Assembly (NCBI GenBank): GCA_023459755.1
Contig: JAEWSS010000075.1
Location: forward strand, 1 to 15,081
Direction of reading: 5' to 3'
Length of the DNA stretch: 15,081 nucleotides
Source: Verrucomicrobiota bacterium
GTDB lineage: Bacteria > Verrucomicrobiota > Lentisphaeria > Victivallales > Victivallaceae
The translations under genes were made by a program, and so were the position numbers. Positions 6,628 to 14,906 of this stretch are shown here, piece after piece (the first letter of the stretch is position 1; each line of letters opens with the position of its first letter). Under the pieces are notes generated by a model. It was not told the DNA's origin. It made no database searches and saw nothing but the letters and a program-made list of their open reading frames with translations.

Positions 6628-8537
6628 TGCCCCGCGGCCTTTTCGTTGAGATGCAGCAGCAGAATCCGGCGCACTTCTTCGATCGCCGGAGCGGTCTGGT
6701 GGGCGCTGTGGTCGGACTTCACCACCATCTCGCTCCTGGCGCCGTTCAGATGACTGCTTCGATACGGCACTACGCCGTCGCTGCCGTCCGGGATTCCGGC
6801 GGCGTATTCATTGCCGATGATGGAATGATAGGGAACGCCGTCGCTCTTCAGTTCATTGAGCATGACCAGCACCGGGTTGTCCGGATCGAGATTTTCGATT
6901 CCGGTGGCAACATGCAACGTGTCGGCGGAGGCGGCTTCGCCGTCAACCGGCTCATTCAGAAAAACGTCTATGGAGTCGCATACCTTATTGAATATGTATT
7001 TAGGCATCTTCACCAGCGACGCGCCCCATCGGGCAATGCGCCAGGTCGCCATCTCCGAACCGCGGTGCGGGGTTGAAATAAAGATCACCCGCGCGACAAA
7101 CGGAACCGGTTCAAACAACAGCAGTTCATTCACGAACTGTCGCTTCTCCGGATCTTCGGCGGCAAGCAGATTATCGATTTGAGGACCGAACAATCGGCGG
7201 CAAACGTCGCGGTCGCCGGTTTGGATCAGCGTTTTGCTCAACAAGCCGCCCATCGAGTGACCGATCATGATCGTGCGTTCGAAATTCGGATTGCGTTTTT
7301 CCGGGTCCTTCAGCCGGCGAAAATCATAAAGCGACCGCCGCAGCAGCGCCGCGGAATAGAGCACCGGCTGACCGGTTGAGTAATAGAAAAACAGAAATTG
7401 ATACTTTGACCGGATGCGTACGTCGCTGAGCAGATAGTTGACCATCTGCACCCAGGTCTGCGGATTGGACATCAGCCCGTGAACCAGAATCACCGGGATT
7501 TTATCCGGATCATAATCGCCGATCAGGTAAAGACCGGTATAACTGCGCAGTTCGTCCGGGTTCAGCATGTTGTGAATGTTGAACCACAGGCCGCCGCCGG
7601 AACCGGAGACGGCAATCGGCGTTGAAATGTCGATCTCCAGCGGGACTTCCACTCCGCCGTCCACTGTGATGCGCGCCACCTTCAACGCCGGAAAAAAACG
7701 CAGACGGAAATTGGAGTCTCCGACAAAATCCAACTGCATGGTCGCCGGCGTGACCGGCGTTTCAAACAGCAAACCGCCGTCTTCGCCGGCCGGAGTCTTG
7801 AGTTCCGTCCTGGCGACCAGCGGCAGACCGACGCCGAAACTCCGCGCGGTGGTCAGCAGATTGGACACCTCGAAATCGTCGCACGGTTCGATTCCAGCCG
7901 AATACGCCGACAGCGGCCGCGACAGTTGATTTTCCGGCGGCAGCGCCAGAAATTCGCGCCCGGCGACACCGGGCAGCCGATAAGCGTCGGCATCAAGCAG
8001 GTTGCGGTCATTCAGAAAGTCGAATATCCGCAGCAGCGACAGCCGGTAATAGCGAGTCATAAGAAAAAAAGTCGGATTGTATTGATCCGGGCGGTTTTCC
8101 ACCTCGAACTTTCCGAACATATAGCGATAGCTGTAATAAGCCGACGCGGTGAAATAAGCGATGGCGCGATCCGGCGTCCGCTCCAGTTCGCAGCCGCGCA
8201 CAAAACAAAGGTCGGTCAAAACTTCAAGCAAACGGCGTTCGCTTTGAGGCGACTCGCGGTAAACCCGGTCGATCGCGGTGATAACTTCGTCCGGATTGGC
8301 GTTGAATTTATCGGTCAGCAGCTGACCGGCAAGATAATTCGAAGTGGAGACAAGCAGACGATCATCCCAGGAATTCTGCCAGCCGACGGCCGGATCGCGG
8401 TCGCTGCGATCCAGTTTCCGCACCGACACGTCCGAAGAACAGCCGCACAGCACGGCGAAAACGGTCGCGGCAAAACAGCTCCCGACAGACCGGAAGACAC
8501 GGCATCGTGCAGTGACAACATGTCCGATAGCCGTCAT
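6624..8537 (-). CDS. Lipoprotein alpha/beta hydrolase (lipase/esterase type)
   Basis: This 637-residue protein opens with a hydrophobic signal ending in LCGC, so C33 is the likely lipidated residue. The first half (about 40-340) is an unassigned region, partly helical and then beta-rich. The second half is an alpha/beta-hydrolase domain: VILVHGLMSNPQTW (349-362) forms the oxyanion strand and turn, IGHSMGG holds the nucleophile S428, STPHRGS (488-494) is a conserved core segment, D584 or D587 in DGSDGVVP is the acid, and H610 or H613 closes the triad. The fold suggests hydrolysis of an acyl ester, such as a lipid or an acylated envelope polymer, at a membrane surface facing the periplasm or outside. 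Its ATG shares one base with the upstream TAA stop, and AGAGGA provides the ribosome site. Catalytic call is firm; the substrate is unknown. Confidence 0.88.
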   Translation of the reverse strand: MTAIGHVVTARCRVFRSVGSCFAATVFAVLCGCSSDVSVRKLDRSDRDPAVGWQNSWDDRLLVSTSNYLAGQLLTDKFNANPDEVITAIDRVYRESPQSERRLLEVLTDLCFVRGCELERTPDRAIAYFTASAYYSYRYMFGKFEVENRPDQYNPTFFLMTRYYRLSLLRIFDFLNDRNLLDADAYRLPGVAGREFLALPPENQLSRPLSAYSAGIEPCDDFEVSNLLTTARSFGVGLPLVARTELKTPAGEDGGLLFETPVTPATMQLDFVGDSNFRLRFFPALKVARITVDGGVEVPLEIDISTPIAVSGSGGGLWFNIHNMLNPDELRSYTGLYLIGDYDPDKIPVILVHGLMSNPQTWVQMVNYLLSDVRIRSKYQFLFFYYSTGQPVLYSAALLRRSLYDFRRLKDPEKRNPNFERTIMIGHSMGGLLSKTLIQTGDRDVCRRLFGPQIDNLLAAEDPEKRQFVNELLLFEPVPFVARVIFISTPHRGSEMATWRIARWGASLVKMPKYIFNKVCDSIDVFLNEPVDGEAASADTLHVATGIENLDPDNPVLVMLNELKSDGVPYHSIIGNEYAAGIPDGSDGVVPYRSSHLNGARSEMVVKSDHSAHQTAPAIEEVRRILLLHLNEKAAGQ

Positions 8538-10696
8538 TATTCGATTTTCCTCTTCATTTCGTCCGCCACCCGGTAGCGGGTTTCGCCTTTGAGCATCAAC
8601 CCGCGCAGCGCATCCTTGACCATATCGCGCAGTCCGTCCACCGTACTGTACGGGATCGAGCCGTCCGCCACCGTAATGAAAACCTGAACCAGATTCTTTT
8701 TATCGGTCGGGACGCTGCGGATCATCTCCTGTAAAAATCCGGTGATGTCCGCTTGGAACTTCTGCATGCCTTCCGCGGAATAGTTCCCGGTCCCCGCCTC
8801 CGGCGGAAGCGTAAACAGCCTGCGCATCAATGGATTCTGCGGAGAACTAACCGCGGCGGAGTACCCGTTCGGCGACATTGAAAGTTCAATATCGCAGTTG
8901 ATGACCTTGAGGTTAGGCACCCGGCTTCCGGGGCCGTACTCGTCCGGCAGTGAGATTTCCAGCTCCGCGAAAATGCCGCGCACCCGATTTTCAATATCGG
9001 CCTCAACCATCGGGAAGAGTTGTTTGTACGCGGTGGTATAAGACTCCGGACGCTCCGTCCCGGCCGGCCATAAAAGCGGAACCCGCTGACTGTCCCATTC
9101 CGCGACGGTTTTTGCGCGATAGGCTTTGACGAGGGTTTCCGGCGTGAAACGAGTGTCGTCCGGCACGTTCAGCGCCGCGGAAATTGCCGCGGCGTAGTTG
9201 TGCGAGCCTTCGTTGCGAACGGCGGCAAAACCGCGCATGACATCGGCATAAATATTTTTGACGATCGCGGTCTGGCGGTCCAGCGCCTTGAGCCCGGTCT
9301 GAAACGCGGCGTCAACGGCGGCGGAGGCCAAAGCGTCGGTCTCTTCAAATATCGTTACTCCGCCGTCCGGGTCCAGGCCGGGCAGGTCGCGCCAGCGTTT
9401 TGAGAACTTCAGCGTGCGGTCATGAAACAACTGCTCCAGCTGTTCGTTCGGCGCCAGCCATGAACCGTCGTCCACTTTAGGCAGATAGCGCTTCAACTGG
9501 GCGCGGGCGATCAGGTCGCGCAGTCGTGCGATATTGGGCAGAACGGTGGTTTTAAATGAGTTATGGAGCAATTCCGTGATTCCCGAGGCGCCGGCGGAGT
9601 TGTTTTCGATGAAAGTTCTAAGATCGCGGCGGTCGGCCTCCGGAACTTTTGACAGAAAATCGGCCATGGCGGCCTCCATCGCTCTTTGCCGATAGAGCGA
9701 ATAAAAGATGTTTTCGCTTTCGGCCGCGGTGCGGTGAAGTCCGGGCGAACGGACGGTGACATCGATCATCTCATCGTCTGAAAACACCGGCAGAAAGCCG
9801 GGAACCGTGGAAACAAACTTTTCCACCGCAAGCTCCTTGGCCCGCCGCGGAACCATCTGCGCGACAGACGGAAACACGTTGTAAGTTCTGCGTTCCGACG
9901 GATTCGCCCGCCGACGCTCCAGCATTCCGGCCAGCGCCTCCGTCATCGCCTTCTCATAGTCGCCGGGCAGAACCGCCGCGGAGACCTTGAATTCTTCAAG
10001 CAGTTTCATCTGCTGACGGCGCTGGGCAAGCGCCTCCTCCACCAGAGGTTTGACGATCGAGGAGCGCACAAAACTGCGGTTTTCGTCAAAAATATTGTCA
10101 TTCCAGTCCTTCAGCAGTTTTGCCTCCTGCTGTTTGACCAGCTCTTCTTCGGAGAGGGAATCGACCTCGTCCTCGGTGGGAAAGCTGCTTCCGACGATTT
10201 TCTCCCGCTGTTCGGTGGTGATGCGTTCGCGCGCCGACTTGTAAACGCCGGGGAACACCGTCCGCAGATTTTCCTGCACATAGCGGTCCGGCAGTTCAAG
10301 CAGTTCGGCGTAGAGCGGCGGCGGATAAAAATCGCTTCCTCCGTTGTAGCGTTCGCGGATGTTGTCGAGCACATTTTTCGCCTCGGCCTTATAGAGCTGG
10401 GTCAATTTGTTCGTGTAGTCCTGCGACAAACTTTTTTCAGCGGCGGAGCCGGAAATGTATTTTGACGGCGCGGCGGACATGATTTTGTAGAGGTCGCAGT
10501 CGATCTGCCGTTTGGCGAACGAGTCGCGAAGTTGACCGATCAGAAGATTCGCCGCCAGATACGCGGTGTTGCGATTCATCATTGCGCGTTCGTCGATCGC
10601 GGCGACCACGGAGTTCGAGGCCTCCGGCCCGGCGGCGGCGACTTGGCAGAAACCGACCGGAAACGCAACCATTGTCAATAATAATCTTTTATTCAT
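8537..10696 (-). CDS. Large exported protein of unknown function
   Basis: I do not recognise this 719-residue protein. It begins with a Sec-type signal (MNKRLLL, a hydrophobic core to about residue 20, then AAAG as a likely cleavage site near 22) and has no other membrane helix, so it should be periplasmic. The mature protein is highly charged and looks mostly helical, with Glu/Lys/Arg-rich segments near 85-115, 160-235 and 330-400. It has only two cysteines, C67 and C601, which could bridge the N- and C-terminal regions. The last 120 residues look more mixed, possibly a separate alpha/beta domain. The start is supported by AAGGA 8 nt upstream, and the ATG overlaps the end of the preceding gene by 8 nt (ATGAATAA). 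Its place directly after the channel pair makes it the likeliest periplasmic partner of that pair. Confidence 0.85.
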   Translation of the reverse strand: MNKRLLLTMVAFPVGFCQVAAAGPEASNSVVAAIDERAMMNRNTAYLAANLLIGQLRDSFAKRQIDCDLYKIMSAAPSKYISGSAAEKSLSQDYTNKLTQLYKAEAKNVLDNIRERYNGGSDFYPPPLYAELLELPDRYVQENLRTVFPGVYKSARERITTEQREKIVGSSFPTEDEVDSLSEEELVKQQEAKLLKDWNDNIFDENRSFVRSSIVKPLVEEALAQRRQQMKLLEEFKVSAAVLPGDYEKAMTEALAGMLERRRANPSERRTYNVFPSVAQMVPRRAKELAVEKFVSTVPGFLPVFSDDEMIDVTVRSPGLHRTAAESENIFYSLYRQRAMEAAMADFLSKVPEADRRDLRTFIENNSAGASGITELLHNSFKTTVLPNIARLRDLIARAQLKRYLPKVDDGSWLAPNEQLEQLFHDRTLKFSKRWRDLPGLDPDGGVTIFEETDALASAAVDAAFQTGLKALDRQTAIVKNIYADVMRGFAAVRNEGSHNYAAAISAALNVPDDTRFTPETLVKAYRAKTVAEWDSQRVPLLWPAGTERPESYTTAYKQLFPMVEADIENRVRGIFAELEISLPDEYGPGSRVPNLKVINCDIELSMSPNGYSAAVSSPQNPLMRRLFTLPPEAGTGNYSAEGMQKFQADITGFLQEMIRSVPTDKKNLVQVFITVADGSIPYSTVDGLRDMVKDALRGLMLKGETRYRVADEMKRKIE

Positions 10697-11492
10697 TGCC
10701 GATATCCTTCATCAATGGCACTCCGGTCTGTTTGGCCAGCACGCCGAACGCATAATCCTTCAACGACCGGTCAAGTTCATTAACCAGCACCTTCTGGGTG
10801 GCCGGCGGCGAAGAAACATATTGCTCGAGCAGACTGCGCACGCCGGAGTCGGCCACCTGATCCGGATGCGCGGCCAGAAAGGTCTGAATCAGCGCCGCGG
10901 CCTGATATTGAAGTATCTCGGCGTCATGCCGGACATTGCGGATTTTTTCCACGATCAGATTGTCCAGCCACGCGCTGTTGCCGGACTGGAGGGTGGACTC
11001 GTCGATCCCGGCTTCGATCATGGCGCGGCCGCGCCAGGCGCCCGGCAGTTCGGCGTCATGTGAATAGTCTTCGAAACAGGCCTTGGCGCCCTTGGTGAAG
11101 ATGTTGCGCAGCAATGGATTGTCCACCGGCTTGCCGTCCTGGATCAGCGGTGAAATATCATAAGCGACCCGGTCGCTGGCGTCGACACCGGCGAAGGTTT
11201 TCAATCCGTAACGGATGCGGTAATATTCGTCGGTCCGCTCAAGCGCCAGCAGCAGTTCCTGACGCTGAAAGTTCAATTGCTGTTCGGCCTTGATGACCGC
11301 AACCGGTTCAAGTTCCTCGGTGGTTTTCAGCCTGAACAGCGAAAACGCGATCAGAAAAATCATCATGAGCGCCATGGTCAGCTGAAGCAGAATGGCGTTC
11401 ATTTCGTCGGCCGCGGCGTCATTTTTGGTATAGTTGGAGGAAACGCCGGCCAGTCGGGCGATTTTCCGTCTGATTTTTTCCGGAAGCGGCAT
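10689..11492 (-). CDS. One-helix partner of the MotA/TolQ-like channel (MotB/TolR-position protein)
   Basis: This encodes 267 residues: a basic cytoplasmic N-terminus (1-25), one membrane helix at about 31-53, and a periplasmic domain of some 210 residues that looks mostly helical. Just before the helix it reads AADEMNAILL with D29 and E30, comparable in position to the ADFMTAMM stretch of MotB, whose Asp carries protons; if aligned instead to ExbD/TolR, the key Asp position would be a Gln. The periplasmic part lacks a recognisable OmpA-type peptidoglycan-binding motif, unlike MotB or ZorB. I chose the ATG at 11492, one base after the stop of the channel gene, over an upstream TTG at 11522. 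The pairing with the gene before it is the main argument for the role, because the sequence alone is diverged. Confidence 0.65.
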   Translation of the reverse strand: MPLPEKIRRKIARLAGVSSNYTKNDAAADEMNAILLQLTMALMMIFLIAFSLFRLKTTEELEPVAVIKAEQQLNFQRQELLLALERTDEYYRIRYGLKTFAGVDASDRVAYDISPLIQDGKPVDNPLLRNIFTKGAKACFEDYSHDAELPGAWRGRAMIEAGIDESTLQSGNSAWLDNLIVEKIRNVRHDAEILQYQAAALIQTFLAAHPDQVADSGVRSLLEQYVSSPPATQKVLVNELDRSLKDYAFGVLAKQTGVPLMKDIGNE

Positions 11493-11493
11493 T

Positions 11494-12483
11494 TTAGTGC
11501 AGTGCGCCCTTGATCTGTTCAAGCGCGGTCTTCAACTTGACGTTTTCAACGCCGGTGGCGTTGGCGGCCTCGCTTAATTCGTTATTGGTGCTGCGCAAAG
11601 CGGCGTTCTGAGCCTGCAAAGTGGCGTTGTCGCGCTGCATTTTCTCCAGCTGCGCGGTCAACTGAGCCTGAACCTGACTGACCGATTCCACCATTTTTGC
11701 GGTCTGCCCAAGAATTTCCACCTGTCTGGCCTGCTCCTTCTGCCAGAGGTCGCCGGTTCCGGTGAGCCGGTGCAGCATGGTACTCAAATTAAGACTGCAT
11801 TCATTGAGTTCCTCGGCCGCGTTGCGAAGCCGCGTGTTGAAGCCGTGCAGCTGTTCGTTGCTGGCGGCGAACTCCTTGGCCACGCCGGCGGCGGCCGCGC
11901 TGAGTTTGTCCACCATTGCGACCAGCCCGGATTCGTCGTCGGCCTCCGAAGTCTCATCCTCTCCGGCGCCGGCCAGTTTGCGCATCAGCGGCATCACCGC
12001 CAGCGGCAGTATGATCGACACCCATACCACCGCCACCAGCGTGGAGAACAACGCCGTGTGCAGACACATCATCAAACTGGCCACGTTGATCTCCTCCGGC
12101 CGGTAGAACCCGATAATGATAATGCCCCAGATGGTGCCGATCAGACCGAGCGCGATATTGACCCGGTCGTAACTGTGAAAGAACGGAAAGCTCTCGTTAT
12201 GGGTGCCGCGCCCGCCGCGCAGAATCCGCAACAGTCCGATCGTAATGCAGAGAAACCCGAAAAACGGCACGAACGTGCTGATGGTCGAGAGGTCGAGCAC
12301 CGACCAGTCCAGCGCCGGAATGAATCCGGAAAGCTGTTCATCCAGCGAAATATCCGGGTTGGCGGAAAAAAGTTTTGCGTAACTTTTGCATGCGCTGTCC
12401 AGGTTGTTGAACCATAACAGAGCGCAGAAAACGGTGAGCGCGCCGGAAACGGCGAGCGTCCAGCAAACGGCGATTTTCTTCAT
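11494..12483 (-). CDS. MotA/TolQ/ExbB-type ion channel protein with coiled-coil tail
   Basis: This 329-residue protein has four predicted helices: about 5-25, 70-88, 107-127 and 135-166. The third and fourth carry the family core, GLIGTIWGI (113-121) and CLHTALFSTLVAV (140-152), whose Thr/Ser residues line the ion path in TolQ/ExbB-type channels. With the N-terminus inside, residues 26-68 form a periplasmic loop, and 168-329 form a cytoplasmic tail. The tail starts acidic (174-185) and is then a long coiled coil rich in Ala, Gln, Glu and Asn (about 200-325). Four helices plus a cytoplasmic tail recall ZorA more than ExbB, but this tail is short. It should assemble as a ring around the helix of the next gene's product and use proton or sodium flow for mechanical work. 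First gene of the block; GGGGA precedes the ATG. Confidence 0.8.
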   Translation of the reverse strand: MKKIAVCWTLAVSGALTVFCALLWFNNLDSACKSYAKLFSANPDISLDEQLSGFIPALDWSVLDLSTISTFVPFFGFLCITIGLLRILRGGRGTHNESFPFFHSYDRVNIALGLIGTIWGIIIIGFYRPEEINVASLMMCLHTALFSTLVAVVWVSIILPLAVMPLMRKLAGAGEDETSEADDESGLVAMVDKLSAAAAGVAKEFAASNEQLHGFNTRLRNAAEELNECSLNLSTMLHRLTGTGDLWQKEQARQVEILGQTAKMVESVSQVQAQLTAQLEKMQRDNATLQAQNAALRSTNNELSEAANATGVENVKLKTALEQIKGALH

Positions 12484-12529
12484 TGGGATTCCCCGATCGT
12501 ATTTGGTTTGATTGCTTTTTTACTCCAAT

Positions 12530-12557
12530 AATATAAACATCAAGCGCCCGAAAGCAA
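12530..12557 (-). promoter_or_regulatory. Promoter for the six-gene block
   Basis: The minus strand reads TTGCTT (12552-12557), a 16-nt spacer and TATATT (12530-12535), with a start expected near 12523 and a leader of about 40 nt. The -35 hexamer is the same as that of the MFS promoter. It is the only good candidate ahead of the channel gene. Confidence 0.5.
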
Positions 12558-12579
12558 ATAAAAAAACACGTTTTTCTGC

Positions 12580-12607
12580 TTGAATATAAAAATATCAATG
12601 ATATATT
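12580..12607 (+). promoter_or_regulatory. Promoter for pckG, with an extended -10 element
   Basis: The plus strand reads TTGAAT (12580-12585), a 16-nt spacer and TATATT (12602-12607) preceded by TGA. A start near 12614 would give a 50-nt leader. The segment 12540-12610 is strikingly A/T-rich against its surroundings, as upstream-element regions often are. A perfect small palindrome (ATATC, 3 nt, GATAT at 12592-12604) overlaps the -10 and could be an operator. Confidence 0.5.
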
Positions 12608-12663
12608 AACAAGACTTCTGGAGAAATTCGCAACCTTTAACGTCATAACGCAAGGAATGAGCA

Positions 12664-14481
12664 ATGGTAAAGTATCTGAATCAGGTTCCGACCAAAAATG
12701 CCAAGCTTGTCAAATGGATCGAAGATTGGGCAAACATTTGCAAGCCGGAAGGCATCTATTGGTGCGACGGTTCACAGGCGGAATACGATCGTCTGTGCAA
12801 TGAGCTGGTTGAATCCGGCCTGGCCACCCGTCTTAACCCCGCAAAGCGTCCGAACAGCCTGCTGTTCCGCTCCGATCCGAGCGACGTCGCCCGCGTCGAG
12901 GCCCGCACCTACATCGCCTCCGCCACCAAGGAGGCCGCCGGCCCGACCAACAACTGGATCGACCCGGCTGAACTGAAGAAGACCATGCTTGGCCTGTATG
13001 AAGGCTGTATGCGCGGCCGTATCATGTATGTGATCCCGTTCTCGATGGGGCCGGTCGGCTCCCCGATCGCCAAAATCGGCATTGAGATCACCGACTCCGC
13101 CTACGTTGTCATCAACATGGAAGTGATGACCCGCGTTGGCACCAAAGTTCTTGACACTCTCGGCGACGGCGAATTCGTTCCCTGCGTCCACTCGGTGGGC
13201 AAGCCGCTCGCCCCCGGCGAAGCCGACAACGGCGTCTGGCCGTGCGCTCCGCTCGACAAGAAATACATCGCCCATTTCCCGGAAACCCGCGAAATCTGGA
13301 GCTTCGGTTCCGGTTACGGCGGGAACGCCCTGCTCGGCAAGAAGTGCCTTGCGCTGCGCATCGCCAGCGTTCAGGCGCGCGACGAGGGCTGGATGGCTGA
13401 GCACATGCTTATCCTCAAGCTCACCAACCCGAAGGGCGAGGTCAAATATGTGACCGGCGCCTTCCCGTCGGCCAGCGGCAAAACCAACCTCGCCATGCTG
13501 ATCCCGACCATCAAGGACTGGAAGGTCGAGACCGTCGGCGACGATATTGCCTGGATGAAGTTCGGCAAGGACGGCCGTCTCTACGCGATCAATCCGGAAG
13601 CCGGATTCTTCGGCGTCGCGCCCGGAACCAGCATGAAGAGCAACCCGAACGCCATGCACGCCTGCAGCAAGGACACCATCTTCACCAACGTCGCGCTGAC
13701 TGAAGACGGCGACGTGTGGTGGGAAGGCATCGGTTATCCGGCGCCCGGCAAGCTGATCGACTGGAAGGGCAACGAATGGGATGCCGCCACCGCGACCACC
13801 CCCGCCGCTCACCCGAACGCCCGCTTCACCGCTCGCGCCAACAACTGCCCGGCGATCGCCAGCAACTGGGAAGATCCCGCCGGAGTGCCGATTTCGGCGT
13901 TCCTGTTCGGCGGCCGTCGTCCCTCCACCGTTCCGCTGATCCATCAGTCGTTCGACTGGAATCACGGCGTGTTCGTGGGTTCGACCATCGGTTCGGAAGT
14001 TACCGCCGCCGCACTTGACGTCAAGGCCGGCACTGTCCGCCGCGACCCGTTCGCCATGCTGCCGTTCTGCGGATACAACATGGGCGATTACTTCGCTCAC
14101 TGGGTGAAGCTCGGCCAGAAGGCTGGAGCAAAGCTGCCCAAGCTGTTCTGCGTGAACTGGTTCCGCAAGACCAAGGAAGGCAAATGGCTGTGGCCCGGAT
14201 TTGGCGACAACAGCCGCGTCCTGAAGTGGGTCTTCGAACGTTGCGACGGCGAAGGCAAAGCCCTGGAAACGCCCATCGGTTACATGCCGACTGCGGACGC
14301 AATCGACCGCACCGGCCTTAGCAGCGTGACCGACGCTGACATGGCTGAACTGCTGTCACTGGACAAAGAAGGCTGGCTGAAGGAACTGGAAATGGTCAAA
14401 GAACATTTCACCAAGTTCGGCGACAAGCTGCCTGCTGAACTCACAGAGCAGCTCAAGGCCCTGGAAGCCCGCCTGAAATAA
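12664..14481 (+). CDS. pckG: Phosphoenolpyruvate carboxykinase (GTP)
   Basis: This enzyme interconverts oxaloacetate plus GTP with phosphoenolpyruvate plus CO2 and GDP. In a fermenter it may run toward oxaloacetate and succinate; otherwise it serves gluconeogenesis. The 605-residue length is normal for the GTP family, clearly longer than the ATP type. The nucleotide P-loop [14 protein letters not shown] is at 265-278, and GDDIAWM (292-298) is the second kinase motif that binds metal. The conserved N-terminal PEP-site region around [10 protein letters not shown] (77-86) is present. Vertebrate and many bacterial enzymes have Cys where S271 stands in the P-loop. AAGGA lies 7 nt before the ATG. 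Codon choice is strongly biased to C-ending codons, ATC and AAG, suggesting high expression. It is transcribed away from the six-gene block and ends at a strong terminator. Confidence 0.96.
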   Translation: MVKYLNQVPTKNAKLVKWIEDWANICKPEGIYWCDGSQAEYDRLCNELVESGLATRLNPAKRPNSLLFRSDPSDVARVEARTYIASATKEAAGPTNNWIDPAELKKTMLGLYEGCMRGRIMYVIPFSMGPVGSPIAKIGIEITDSAYVVINMEVMTRVGTKVLDTLGDGEFVPCVHSVGKPLAPGEADNGVWPCAPLDKKYIAHFPETREIWSFGSGYGGNALLGKKCLALRIASVQARDEGWMAEHMLILKLTNPKGEVKYVTGAFPSASGKTNLAMLIPTIKDWKVETVGDDIAWMKFGKDGRLYAINPEAGFFGVAPGTSMKSNPNAMHACSKDTIFTNVALTEDGDVWWEGIGYPAPGKLIDWKGNEWDAATATTPAAHPNARFTARANNCPAIASNWEDPAGVPISAFLFGGRRPSTVPLIHQSFDWNHGVFVGSTIGSEVTAAALDVKAGTVRRDPFAMLPFCGYNMGDYFAHWVKLGQKAGAKLPKLFCVNWFRKTKEGKWLWPGFGDNSRVLKWVFERCDGEGKALETPIGYMPTADAIDRTGLSSVTDADMAELLSLDKEGWLKELEMVKEHFTKFGDKLPAELTEQLKALEARLK

Positions 14482-14505
14482 TTCAGACGCACTATTGTTA
14501 AACGC

Positions 14506-14550
14506 AAGCGAAGGTCGGTGTTTTGAAAAGAAACGCCGGCCTTCGTTTAT
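14506..14550 (+). terminator. Intrinsic terminator of pckG
   Basis: A 12-bp stem (CGAAGGTCGGTG at 14509-14520 with CGCCGGCCTTCG at 14534-14545, two G-U pairs) encloses a 13-nt loop. It extends by three weaker pairs into a T-rich run (TTTATTGTT from 14546). It begins 25 nt after the pckG stop and is the clearest terminator in the window. Confidence 0.85.
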
Positions 14551-14585
14551 TGTTAAATCACACATTTTGCGATGGAGAATTTTTC

Positions 14586-14888
14586 ATGATAACGCACATA
14601 GTAATGTGGAAGATGCAGAATGAAGCGCAAGGCCGTACGGGTGCGGAAAACGCACAGATAATGAAGGAACGCCTTGAAGCCCTGAACGGCCGCATACCGG
14701 GCCTGAAGCATATTGAGGTGGGAATAGATTTTTCGTGCAGCCAGGCATCGTTTGATGTCGCGTTGTACAGCCTGTTTGAATCACGCAAAGCCCTTGACGA
14801 TTATCAGACGCACCCGGAACATATGGCAATTCGCAAATTCGTTGCCGAGGTCATTGAAGGACGGCATATCGTCGATTACGAAAATTAA
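14586..14888 (+). CDS. Dabb-family (stress-responsive alpha/beta barrel) protein
   Basis: This 100-residue protein begins MITHIVMWKM, then carries IPGLKHIEVG (38-47), DVALYSLF (58-65) and YQTHPEHMAIRKFV (73-86), and ends VDYEN. The order matches the Dabb domain (Pfam PF07876), a small ferredoxin-like dimer found in plant stress proteins and in many bacteria. Some relatives are cyclases or bind small hydrophobic ligands, but the bacterial ones are mostly uncharacterised, so no function is assigned. The start at 14586 is preferred over an in-frame ATG at 14523 because GGAG lies 8 nt upstream, the family begins with this His-Val-x-Trp-Lys segment, and the earlier start lies inside the pckG terminator. 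No separate promoter is visible, so it may depend on read-through from pckG. Confidence 0.85.
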   Translation: MITHIVMWKMQNEAQGRTGAENAQIMKERLEALNGRIPGLKHIEVGIDFSCSQASFDVALYSLFESRKALDDYQTHPEHMAIRKFVAEVIEGRHIVDYEN

Positions 14889-14906
14889 TCCGCACTGCGG
14901 CAAATT

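Noticed and set aside
11493..11522. TTG at 11522 as the start of the one-helix partner protein
   Set aside because: It would overlap the channel gene by 29 nt and use a rare start codon without a better ribosome site; the ATG at 11492 leaves a 1-nt gap and fits the block's spacing.
4580..12483. Reading the six-gene block as a Zorya defence system
   Set aside because: Only the channel architecture agrees. No helicase, nuclease or other Zorya effector gene is present, and the partner protein lacks the OmpA-type domain expected of ZorB.
12772..14100. 442-codon minus-strand open frame opposite pckG
   Set aside because: It is antisense to a certain, strongly codon-biased gene and has no recognisable domain.
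14523..14585. Earlier ATG at 14523 for the Dabb protein
   Set aside because: It lies in the loop of the pckG terminator and adds residues before the conserved family start.
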